DNA of 64,000 nucleotides from Gordius sp. MW1 (taxonomy: Eukaryota; Nematomorpha; Gordioida; Gordea; Gordiidae): contig OZ038530.1 of NCBI GenBank assembly GCA_964036665.1, positions 10,380,501 through 10,444,500 on the forward strand, written 5' to 3'. The notes below the pieces were generated by a model. It saw only the letters and a program-made list of their open reading frames with translations. It was not told where the DNA came from and made no database searches. Shown here in pieces: positions 45,113-55,547 of this stretch. The stretch's first letter is position 1; each line of letters begins with the position of its first letter. A program made the position numbers and the translations under genes.

Positions 45113-46260
45113 ATCCCGGGATTTTTTTTTTCTATTATGATTGTTCCTGTTACTACCATTGATAATAAGACTTTTTGGCCGTCCGTTGGGTGCTGACCAA
45201 TAAAAAAATGACCATTTGGCCAAAGTGTGAAGCGAAATTATTTTTGCGTTTTTTTTTGACTCTTATGATTGTTCTTGTTCCTACCATTGATAATAAGACT
45301 TTTTGGTCGTCCGTTGGCTGCTGACCAATGGAATCGTGGATGTCACGCACCGAACCGAACGTGGATACGCACTTTTAATTTTTGTTAATTTAACCAGTTT
45401 TTGGGTTTGAATCCCGGGTTTTTTTTTGACTATTATGATTGTTCCTGTTACTACCATTGATAATAAGACTTTTTGGCCGTCCGCTGGCTGCTGACCACTG
45501 GAAAAAAATGACCATTTGGCCAAAATGTGAATCCAAGTTTATTTTTCCGTTTTTTTTGCCTCTTATGATTGTTCCTGTTACTACCATTGATAATATTCCT
45601 TTTTGGCCGTCCGTTGGCTGCTGACCAATGAAAAAAACGTGGATGTCTTGCACCGAATGTCTTTTTTGTTTACTTTTAATTTTTGTTAATTTAACCAGTT
45701 TTTGGGTTAGAATCCCGGGGTTTTTTTTGACTATTATGTTTGTTCCTGTTACTACCATTGATAATAAGACTTTTTGGCCGTCCGCTGGCTGCTGACCACT
45801 GGAAAAAAATGACCATTTGGCCAAAATGTGAATCCAAGTTTATTTTTTCGCTTTTTTCCGCCTATTATGATTGTTCATGTTACTACCATTGATAATCTGA
45901 CTTTTTGGCCGTCCTCTGGCTACTGACCACTGGAAAAAATGGTCAGTGTCCGAAAGTGTGAAGCGAAATTTTTTTTCCCGTTTTTTTGACTCTTATGATT
46001 GTTCCTGTTACTACCATTGATAATATGACTTTTTGGCCGTCCGCTGGCTACTGACCATTGGAAAAAAATGACCATTGGCCAAAGTATGAAGTAAAATTTT
46101 TTCCTCGTTTTTTTGGCTAACATTGACTTATAGAGTATCTGTTGGTAGTGACCAATGAAAAAAATGACCATTTGGCCAAAATGTGAATCGAAATTTTTTT
46201 TAGTTTTTTTTGACTCTTATGTATTAATAGATTGTCTTTTGGTACTGACCAATGGAACAA
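45113..46260 (+). repeat. Higher-order tandem array with T-arm-like motifs
   Basis: The landmark TGACCAATGG/TGACCACTGG recurs about nine times. Spacings first alternate about 125 and 171 bp (a 297-bp higher-order unit with GGGTTCGAATCCCGGG and ACGTGGATGTC), then fall to about 130 and finally about 98 bp. Confidence 0.75.
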
Positions 46261-46318
46261 TTTAGCACATGTAAATTTTTTGATATATCTTTATGATACC
46301 TGTGACAGTTTTAGATGC

Positions 46319-46625
46319 GCGGTCGTAACAGGCAATAGCGGAGCTATTGCATGTCGCTGATAGTTTCGTCGTAAGGATTTTTTTAATTTTTATTATTATT
46401 TCCCATTAATTTCTATGTAAAAATTTTTAATAATTTCTATGCAATTTTTTATTATAAGCTACAATAGGAATTATCCCAATTTAATAACATTTTACCTTAA
46501 CCAAAAGTAAGTTTTTAAATTTTATCATTTTTAGATGCGCGTTCGTAACAGGCAATAGCGGAGCTATTGCATATCGCTGGTAATTGTGCCATTTTTAGAT
46601 GCGCAGACGTAACAGGACGCCTAAA
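46319..46625 (+). repeat. Repeated hairpin ends CAATAGC-GGA-GCTATTG
   Basis: GATGCGC..CGTAACAGG followed by the hairpin at 46333-46349 and 46553-46569, then CATGTCGCTGA and CATATCGCTGG. A third, hairpin-less partial copy is near 46596. The same hairpin ends copy B at 10481. CTGA/CTGG followed by T fits a Helitron 3' CTRR end. Confidence 0.65.
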
Positions 46626-48230
46626 TTAATTACTATTTTTAACAAAGTTTTCCATTATTACTAACCAAAATTTATAGAGATGGACCTTTTGCATATCATT
46701 TTAAGAAAGATGTAAAATAATAAAAATTAGGTTTCCTCATTTTAAAAAGGAACTTATTAGTTCCTTTTTGAACTAGTTCCTTTAACAGCTCTAGCTAAAC
46801 CAATATTAAATGGCTTTTAAATAATTTGTTACCAAAACAATCAAAGTATCGAATAGTGAGAGCTAATGTATATGAGAAATATTTTAATAATTGAACTACA
46901 ATCATTTTTTAATAACTTTCATATAAGATGGAACAATTATTTTAGTTACATTTCTTTACCGTTACTAAATAAAAATTACCTCTGAATTACGTAGCGAGTT
47001 TTTTATTTTTATATTGATTATACGTTAAACCCCTACCCCTCCCTATCTTACCCTTCCACCGCTGAGTTGGTATTATTAGGGGGCGGGAGTGGAGGAGATC
47101 ATCCCTCAACCCCTTTTTATTATTATTGATTTTTATATGCTTTTGGCAAATTAACGGAGGGAAAGGGGGGATAGTGTGCGCGTTTAGTTTTAACGGAGTG
47201 AAAGGGGGGGAAGGAGGTAGTTACTCTTCTATTCCCCCTCACTTCAGGCAAATACACTTAGAGCGCCAAGTCAACTGTTTATATCACTCAAATATTTATA
47301 GGGCTATTTATTTTTAAATCTTTTAAATTAGAAAATTAATCTTTAATTTAATTAACTGCGAATTAGGGCATACTAATTTAAAGGTTTCCTTTACTTACAA
47401 TAACGTTCCACTAGATTTTGTTTTGGTTCAAACAGTTTAACTTAAAAATGAAATGGTTGCATTTTTTCTAGCTTTATATTTTAATGTATTCAATCTTCTC
47501 GGAACTTTTGGTAATAATCCAGCCTCCTTATGCTGACCCCACTTCTTATGTATATACCTTATCTAATCTCTGTTATTTAACGCCTCTTTTATCATTTAAT
47601 AAACATTAATCTCTCCTTCAATAATTTAATCTTTCATTTAATAAACATTAATCTCTCCTTTTTAAATACATTTTTAATATATTCCAAATGTCTTTGTATA
47701 ATGTTATGTTTTCCATATGAACCTATTATAAATGACGTCTAACTCTATAATTCAGTACACTTTTAAAAAACATTTTATCGTAAAAATATGTTTATCAAAA
47801 ATGAAATTTAATTGATCAGACAGGGACATGGACGTAGCCAGGTTTTGGTTTGGGGGGGGGGGAGGCGAAACGTTTAAAATTTCAATCAGGGGGGGGGGCC
47901 AAACCTACAATTTTTAATTTTTACGGGTTTTTTCATTGAAAAATTTTATTTTCGTCATTTAGGGGGGTTTTCTTATTTGAACTAAAGGTCGACCAAGCAA
48001 AACCCAGGCAAAACTAGTCCCCCCCACTAAATGACAAAAAATTTCAATAAAGCTTCCTCCAAGAGTTACATTTTAGCCGATTCACCCTCCTAACCTAAAA
48101 TGTTTAACCTAATTTCATTAATTAAAAAATAAAAAATAAAGATGATATTTATATTTTATCCAGCCGATATTTATACACTTAACTCATTTATATTTTCCCG
48201 CTTTGTCAAATTGTAAATCAAAATAAAATT
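46626..48230. other. Interior of nested insertion, no gene
   Basis: AT-rich. A G-rich block at 47040-47220, GACGTAGCCAGG with G runs at 47830-47900, a C run near 48025. Open frame 47126-47317 is low complexity and not called. Confidence 0.4.
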
Positions 48231-48427
48231 TTACGTTTTTTGGCTAACATTGATACCTACCTATGCCCGTCAGTCCAATTCTTTTGCATTTAATACCCCC
48301 CTATAGGCATTCTCGCCCCTTCTCACCTTTCTCGCCCATAAATTGCATAGCAAATAAGCTACATTTATACGTAGAATAGATGAGTCGTCCCCTCTTCCCT
48401 TCCCCCCCCCTTCCCTTCTCCCCCTTC

Positions 48428-48607
48428 TCCGGGGGTCTGGGGGCGGAGCCCCCAGGAGATGGGGGTTTGGGGGTGTAGCCCCCAACAGGGGTTTGGGGGC
48501 AGAGCCCCCAACGGGGGACTGGGGGCGGAGCCCCCAGCAGGGGGTTTGGGGGCGAAGCCCCCAAGGGGGTCTGGGGGCGAAGCCCCCAGTTACGCCCTAA
48601 GGGCGTA
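48428..48607 (+). repeat. GC hairpin minisatellite
   Basis: Six units of about 26-28 bp, each a hairpin of the form TGGGGGC-GRA-GCCCCCA joined by GGGG-rich linkers, followed by the terminal TACGCCCTAAGGGCGTA hairpin. Confidence 0.9.
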
Positions 48608-48746
48608 TACTTATTATCGCGTATATCAAATACAATCCATTCGCTTATACTTATCATCGCGTATATCAAATATTATACTTATTATCGCGTATATCAAATA
48701 CAATAATATTACCATACTCATCATTACCTACTTTTCTTAAAGTTAA
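48606..48746 (+). repeat. 3' LTR of CsRn1-like element, second part
   Basis: Resumes with TATACTTATTATCGCGTATA, carries three more repeat units and the LTR end CTTAAAGTTAA, followed by the AAATC duplication. Confidence 0.9.
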
Positions 48747-49028
48747 AAATCCAAGGTTTAAAGATTTTAAATACAAAATAACACAAAGGATAATATAGCC
48801 CCGCTTATGGATATGAATAACCCCGGACAATTTTTTATTTTCTAGAAATTGCATTTTTTAAATACTATCTGGCATAAAAAGTATTGATCGTATAAAAAAA
48901 TTTTCAACATAGAATTATAGAATTAGTGAATAGGAACATATTTATGAAATTTTTTTTTAAAAAGCTTAAACTTAGTTACCTAGGGGCAATTGATTTTTTA
49001 TGGCTACGATAGCCCCGGTCTCCCCTAC

Positions 49029-50390
49029 TAAAAAGTATAAAGAATGGTGTGTTTTTTAATGTTTTATAATTATTAATAATTATTTAATGTTATTAAATTA
49101 GCAATGGATAAAATTATATTTTTCTGGTTATTCGTTCATTCATAAATATCAAAACGCGCATTTTAAAAGATTAGTGTTTGTTAGAGGCCATATGTATAGA
49201 CGTGGTCCACTCCAATCATATTTTGTAAAAATCTATAACATTACAGAAAGTTAATTAAATATTCTGATAAGTATATATTTTTGCATGATTATTATTAACA
49301 TTACATGTATATGTAATGTTGTGTATTTACAATAAAAAAATTACAATTTAATATGAAAACAAGCTAACTATGAATTTCTGTATTGTGTTCCGGACTCGAT
49401 CTTTGCAAAAAATTAGTGTCTATCATTTATATTTTGATGGGTTAGGGTCTAGCCAGTCCTTATATATTTGTAACGGGCGGGTTGATTGACTTAAAAAGGC
49501 CGTTACAGGTTTCTATATTACTCTTAATCCACCAATATATAACACTTTATAAACACTAAACCTGTTATATAAACAACGATTAATTTAGCCACAAAGTTTA
49601 ATATCATGTTTTTAGAGAACATCTATTTACAATAACACTCCACATCACTACCAAACTTTTTACAATGTTAATTCAGGTGGTTTTATCATTATTTTATTAA
49701 TAAATTTATGCATAATATAAAGAACACTTATAAAAATTATAGTTAATTCCAAACATAACATTTCTAGAGATTTATTTTTTATATCCCATTTACGGCATCT
49801 TTATTAAAAATTTTAATACTAGTCTATGTTACCATCATAGAATATTCTAAATAGTATTAAGAAAATGACATCTAACACATATTCTAATAATCCATATTAA
49901 ATATATGTATCCTTTTAATAGATTTGATTGCAAAATCACCTCACCTTATCAGTGACTGGCTGGGCCTAACGCCTTACCTTATTATCCTAAATCGTATTCT
50001 GAACCGAATCGGAAATATTCATGTATTGTAACATGCCTACTTATATTTAAAATGGGAATATCACTTCTTTAATGTTAAATTATTAAAAAAAATAAAAAAT
50101 AAGGCGTGCGACTAAATTAAATAGGATATTTCTCTAATTGGAATTAACTTTAAAACAACTAAACTCAAAAGGCACAATAGCTCTATTTGAGATATTTTTT
50201 GTAGCATATTATATGATGTATACACTTTACAATCCATTTAGCTTCTAACCTAATTAAATAACACTTCATTGACGTCACTGGCTTAACAACCGTTATTGAT
50301 AACAATTTACGAGCTCATAACCATAATTTGGCTAAAAATTATGAAAAATTTACAAATTAATTATATTGTTAAAGATGTGGCAGGGATCCG
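49029..50390. other. AT-rich stretch, no gene seen
   Basis: No coding frame, repeat or RNA gene could be supported. Confidence 0.35.
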
Positions 50391-50439
50391 AGAAGAAAAG
50401 GTTGTGGTGGTCGTGGTGACTGGTGAGTATGGGAATTAT

Positions 50440-51420
50440 ACACAACGATGATCATTTGGAGGATATACCTGAGGTAGAGGTACCCATAGGAGGGGAAGCA
50501 TTTGAGCCCCTGGAGTTACGCATATCTCTCTATTCACTACCATTATGATTACAATAAAATTCATGCCCACTGTCAAGGGGCTATAGACTTATACGAACTT
50601 ATGAGACCTTCAAAAGGAGAAAGAAATTTCTTTGCTGCCCTTGCTTTGAAGCTTCTGGGGGAGGTATATCTTTTCCTAAAGCTATGGGGTTTTTTGAAGA
50701 AGAGAAGCTTATACTTCCTTTATCCTCCCCCATATTTTCCAACAATTTCGGCGACGAGCTCAACTCCAGAGTCAATAACCTCACAAAAGGGACATGTATA
50801 TTATGGTCCCCCGATACGGGCTAAACCATTAAAGAAAACAAAGTTTCGGTTTTATAAAAAATTTTGCCTCACTAATTAGTTAGGACGGGCCAGAATCATG
50901 ACTAGCCCATCAAGTATATCATTCGAACATAACTGTACTATGGGAAATCCTAAAGTCTGTCTTCTTAATTGCAAAAATATTGATTTTAAATAAAAGAAGT
51001 TATATATATCAATGGCACACAGAATGGACTAGTCACAATCTTAATCCATCATAACTATTTAGTGCGAAACATTTTTTGTGAAAAACTTTTATTTTTTTTC
51101 TTAATGGTTTGAGGTCGGGAACCCAATATTGTATTCCCCCTAGTTCAGGACTAGAACTCGTCACCGAAATTTTTGATGAGCGTAGACTAGGCAGTTTCTT
51201 TTCCAGATGCCCCATAGCTTCCTATATAACCGGAAGATCCTCCTCCTCCCGTGTTTATAACATGGCGTGGAGGGGGCAAAAGAAATTCTCTTTCCTCTAA
51301 AGGCCTAAAAGCTTCGTAGAAATCTAGTGCCTCCTGATATTGTACCGGAATCATTATAATCAAATTGTGAATAGAGAGAGATATATATCCCTAACCTTGG
51401 CGTTTAATAGCAGAACCCCC
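50440..51420. repeat. Diverged inverted repeat with pseudo-coding arms
   Basis: The plus strand around 50520-50640 encodes YLSIHYHYDYNKI, then AIDLYELMRPSKGERNF. The minus strand around 51400-51270 encodes YLSIHNLII, then EALDFYEAFRPLEEREFLLP. These are homologous, so the two arms are inverted, diverged copies of one former coding sequence, centred near 50950. Family not recognised. Confidence 0.5.
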
Positions 51421-51779
51421 TTATAGGAACCGTACGCAACCACATCCTTCCTTTTTCCAGAGTTCACCATACTTATATTTGACTCGATATGGGGAAGAAA
51501 ATCTTCAGAAGTCATATTTTACTGTATCACAAAAAAACTTTTAAATGTAGAGATCTGCATTTTTAAGAGCCTAAGAATAATATATTGTGTTGAACCTTGA
51601 GTGTACGACAGGGCATTCTGAAAGTTAACGTCATATTAATCTTAAAAAGTGGTGATATTTTAAAATTTAAAGATGGCATTTTTATTTTTTTTTGTAAATT
51701 TAGATTTATTTGTTAAGTTTATAGCAAATAATTGTTCCTAATGTCAACTCATATGTATACAAAGTGTTATTAGCAGTGG

Positions 51780-51860
51780 CCAAGCTAGGGGGGGGGCGGG
51801 CCCCCCCCCCAAGGAAAAATCTTAGGCCTTCGGGTCCCTTAAGCCATTTTTTTTTACCTC
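51780..51860. repeat. G/C-run transposon end
   Basis: GTGGCCAAGCTAGGGGGGGGG followed by C runs; resembles the hAT-MITE ends elsewhere in the window. Partner not found. Confidence 0.35.
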
Positions 51861-52224
51861 AATTAAGAAACAATATAAAGATTATTATTATTGTTTCTGA
51901 ATAAATATTTTAATTATAATATTAAATAAAAATAAACATGCTGTATAAGACAATAAAGGGTGAAAATTGTATCAAATTGTTGAGTTGACATAATTACATA
52001 ATTTAAAAATTAATATTAATTTAAACCCTGAGTTTTTTATAATTAATTTCCACTTTACTTTTATTAATTAATATGAATAGCAATAGCAAGAAATTAAACT
52101 TAGCATGTTTTTAAAGCCCTTAGCTCCAAGCAATAGGTTAAATCAAATAGGTATTCAAATTTTTCTATTATTAGGTTTATATAAATATAATATGGGTGTT
52201 ATTTAAATGCATAGTGAAAAATTC

Positions 52225-52435
52225 CATAATGCTCAGTTCTTTGTGCTCAGTTTTTAATTCAACTTGCTCAGATTTTTAATTAAAAATGTTCAGTTTTTTT
52301 TATGCTCAGATTTTAATTAAAAAGTGCTCAGTTTTTTTGTAAATAAATGTTCAGTAATTTTTCAAAAAATGTTCAGTTTTTTTTCAAAAAAATATTTCGT
52401 TTTTTTTTAAAATATGCTCAGTTGTTATTAAAATC
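52225..52435. repeat. Degenerate tandem repeat, TGCTCAGTTTTT unit
   Basis: About nine imperfect copies of a 20-25-bp TGCTCAGTTTTTAATTAAAA-like unit. Loosely inverse words (CTGAACATTTAATAAAAAAC) lie at 52870-53000. Confidence 0.65.
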
Positions 52436-52717
52436 AGTAAATCTAACCCTAACCCTTGCCTATATTACATTTTGCCTATATTTCATTTTGCACAGAAGTG
52501 TTATTGAGCTGTGGAAACGCTAGAGAGCTTTAATAATAATTATAAATTATTCATTTAAATCGCGTATTGTCTATATTAAGTACATAAATCAAAGTATATT
52601 AAAAACAAACAAAATGATGCCTTTAATAATCATTTATTAAAATTATATATAAAAACCTAATAAAATGTCATAGCTGCTATATATAAGTGATATAACCGAA
52701 AATATTTTGAGGTGTAA

Positions 52718-52794
52718 TAGCTCAGTGGATTGAACGTCTGACTAGCAGCTTCAATAGCTCGTACCTCGCAGGTTCGATACCCGCATTTATCTCG
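52718..52794 (+). tRNA. tRNA-like sequence, probably pseudogene or SINE head
   Basis: A-box TAGCTCAGTGG and B-box GGTTCGATACC are good, and the T-stem is four of five paired. Reading the loop as CTAGCAG would give anticodon AGC (Ala), but the 3' half of the anticodon stem (CTTCA) does not pair and the acceptor pairs only 5 of 7. A functional tRNA is unlikely. Confidence 0.35.
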
Positions 52795-53049
52795 TTTTAA
52801 TTAAAAATTAAAACCACTTAGCATAAGAAAACTTGGCAAGTATAATTAATCTATGAGCAAATAAATAAAAAGCTGAACATTTAATAAAAAACTTAACATT
52901 TAATTTGAAACTTGGCAAATTGAATACAAAACTTGGAAACTGGCAATAAAAACTTTGCACTTTGAATAAAAAACTATGCAAAATAATTTGTTCTCATATA
53001 ATATTAGGTGAAAAAAATGCAGTCCTGAAAGGTATTTACTTAGTGTTAG

Positions 53050-54660
53050 TGAATAAAAATGGCTAAAATTTTTGTAACACATTATAACTCTTTATCTTCA
53101 AATAAAATAAAATGCAATAATTTTTTTTCACTTATTAAAATTTTGCCCTCAATAATGTATCTAAATTTTATTATTTTGATTAAAATAATTTAACTATCCC
53201 AATAACTTCATGTTCATGCGAAAGATCGTTCACATTGTTAAAACATATTAAAACTTATCTTCGTTCCACAATTGGACACGATACGTTATCTTCCTTAGCT
53301 TTATTGAGCTTAGAACATGACCTTAAAAATGTTATTCCCTCGGATGATATTATAAATTCGTTTGCAATATCGAGTAAAAGGCGTAATGAACTACTATTAA
53401 AAGACTAATTTTAATATTTAATGAAAAATTATCTGGGCTTTTAAACTTGTTTTAAACTTTTTAACACTTTAAAAATATATTAAATATAAAATTTACGAAA
53501 ATTCTATCCTGGTTTCAAATTAATTGTCCATCTCACATGCTTATTGTTTAACATATCTTGCATATTTTTATGTACCACATGCACATATAAAGCCAATAGT
53601 TTTCCAAAAAATTGTTTGTACACCATTTTTTCCCTTTATTAGTGATATCCTCATAAGTTTGATAAATAATATTAATAACCAATTCCTGAATTTAATACAA
53701 TTGTTAAGCATCAAAACTTTCAAGGGATAAAAATCCTAAAAAAATCATTAGGTTTGTCTTTAAACGCTAAGTTGTTCTCTGCATCTCACATCTCTAATTT
53801 CATATAAAATTATTAAATAAAATTTTGCATTTAATTTTGACAATAATTTGAATGTTTATTTAGCCGTTAAATTTATTAGTTCATTTTAATTTTTAGGTGA
53901 TGTAAGGGAGGGTGGTTGTGCAAATATATCTATAATTCAAAGGGCAATAACTTCTAAAAACTAATTTTAATTTCATTGTCATATACTTATGAAAGGCTTA
54001 GCCCCCGAAACCAACCGTCCCCACAAATTAACCCCCCGAACTTGACATTAATAATTAAATTTTTTTTATATTGTATGTTATAATTACGCCTTCTGAGGAT
54101 CTAACCTAAAAAAAGGCTTTTAAATGTTCTCATTGTTTTCCTGATATAAATGCTGCCTGAAAATGCTGCCAATATTGCATATGTAAAATTATAATTTTTT
54201 ATATATGGCCAAAATTATTGGGGTTGTGGCAATAAAATGTTTTTATAATATTTGCATTATTTTTTAAAGTGTCAACGATTTCTTGTCAAAATCCCCGTTC
54301 CACTTTGTACCCTTACAATTCATATATACAAAACTTATTATACCATGTAAAATTTTCTATATTGTTTCAACTACATCACTTTGTTTTATTTATCAATAAA
54401 TTTTGTTTATTTTATGCCTTGTAAACATGAGGGGACATATCAGTGCGATGTCAATAGAAAAAATACACAAAGTAGTAGAGGAATTTTAAGTTTGTCCGAC
54501 GTTTATGAGGGAAATTTTCAATTGCAATTGACCCATGGTCGTATTTAGGTTTTTTGGGGGGAGGGGCAAAACATAAATATAATTTATTCTTAAAGGTGTG
54601 CGTAGGAAATTTTTTTTGCCCCCCCCCCAAGGCAAAAAGGCTAGCTACGCCAATGGTTAT
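53050..54660. repeat. Dispersed 1.6-kb duplication, copy 1
   Basis: Aligns with 56400-58222 throughout. Contains hAT-type transposase fragments and ends in CTAGCTACGCCA-TGG, a hAT-MITE-like terminus whose partner CCATGGTCGTATTTAGG is at about 54531. Holds the empty site for the MITE at 56966. Confidence 0.75.
53184..53408 (+). pseudogene. hAT transposase C-terminal dimerisation fragment
   Basis: 74 open codons to a stop: LTIPITSCSCERSFTLLKHI then KTYLRSTIGHDTLSSLALLS and a basic SSKRRNE end, typical of the C-terminus of hAT proteins of the DUF4371/TTF-finger type. On the opposite strand at 53440-53800 there are remnants of the preceding domain (EIRDVRC-EQL-like), so this piece is inverted relative to the rest. 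Confidence 0.72.
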
Positions 54661-54875
54661 TAGCTGTGAAAATACATATAACATTACAGCATTAAATTCG
54701 TTTTTATTGAATGAAACTACTCTATGCCAATTACATTTATTTAAGTTTAGATTTAAGTTGAACATTTGCCATATGTAAAGCACCTTGCGTGTGCTGGATA
54801 TTATGCTATTTCTATCTAAAAGAAATATGCTCATTTTAATAAATTTAAAATAAAATAACAATAGCCTTCCAAATA

Positions 54876-55371
54876 GTGGCGTAGCTAGGGGGGGCAGGCC
54901 CCCCCAAGAGCAAAAACCGGGCCCCATGGCCCCCCCCAAAGGAAAAATCTTTGGCCCCTGGGCCTCCTAAAGCATTTTTTTATTTTATCTTAATTAAGAA
55001 ATAATATGAAGATTATAATTATTTGTTTTTGAATATAACTTTTAATTATAATATAACGCCCAAATATTTGTTTAATAAATGCAATTTCAACGGTAATAGC
55101 CTAATATTAACTTCAAATGATATAAAAATGAAGATCACCATCAATTTCTTTATAATAAGGCTAAAAATTTAACTTCAATTTTTGATTTAATACCTTCTAA
55201 ACGTATTAAAAAACCAAAAAAGTATGATACTTTTTACTCTTTTGAATCTACAAATTCATTAATTGATTTTAAAATTGATTTATATTATCCTATCATCGAT
55301 AGAATAATAGTAGAATTAAACATAAGATTTTCGGAAATTAATTGTAATCTATATAGGTCCTTAGAAGGTTT
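54876..55371. other. GTGGCGTAGCTAGG motif and AT-rich sequence
   Basis: A MITE-like end with G and C runs at 54880-54960, then AT-rich sequence. No gene. Confidence 0.35.
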
Positions 55372-55535
55372 CATGGACGTAGCCAGCATTTGAATTAGAG
55401 GGGCCAATAATGATTTAGGAGGGGCAATGATTATTTTTTCATATTTCAGCCATAATTTTACTAAATTTCAACAAAATTTTGAATTTAAAGGGGAGGGGGC
55501 AGCCGCCCCTCCCAGCCCCCCTGGCTCCGCTCATG
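55372..55535. mobile_element. hAT-type MITE, imperfect 8-bp TSD
   Basis: CATGGACGTAGCCAGC at left and GGCTCCGCTCATG at right are inverted repeats. Flanks GAAGGTTT and TGAGGTTT agree at six of eight positions. Confidence 0.6.
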
Positions 55536-55547
55536 TGAGGTTTAAAC

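Larger units (their letters stand above)
44951..48605 (+). mobile_element. Helentron-like insertion nested in the 3' LTR (copy F)
   Basis: Begins TTAATTGCTATGCAATTTAT right after LTR sequence. Ends just before the LTR resumes at 48606, with a perfect hairpin TACGCCC-TAA-GGGCGTA. The asymmetric inverted copy GCCCATAAATTGCATAGCAA sits at about 48333-48355, some 250 bp before the end. Contents: array (45113-46260), internal hairpin ends (46319-46600), unrelated AT-rich sequence and MITE-like motifs, and a GC hairpin minisatellite. No replication or helicase gene. The shared TA at the junction hides the exact insertion point (T|T, T|A or A|T). Confidence 0.7.
40335..48746 (+). mobile_element. CsRn1-like Ty3/Gypsy retrotransposon, broken, with nested insertion
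   Basis: 5' LTR 40335-40773, 3' LTR in two pieces (44787-44950 and 48606-48746). The 5-bp flank AAATC is at 40330-40334 and 48747-48751, proving that the two outer pieces belong to one insertion. The primer-binding site TGGTGACCCC matches the 3' end of tRNA-Trp. Gag has a CHCC-type finger. Both traits are those of the CsRn1 clade. Several frameshifts make it inactive. Confidence 0.9.
39012..49028. mobile_element. Outer TIR DNA transposon split by the CsRn1-like element
   Basis: The left end GTAGGGGAGACCGGGGCTAT at 39012 is inverted at 49028 (ATAGCCCCGGTCTCCCCTAC). Everything between 40335 and 48751 is a later insertion, leaving about 1.6 kb of original element. Its left part has tandem AT repeats (39780-40080) and a zinc-finger remnant. 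Superfamily not assigned. Confidence 0.8.

Noticed and set aside
47126-47317. 63-codon Gly-rich frame
   Set aside because: Low-complexity G-rich stretch in the nested insertion, no homology.
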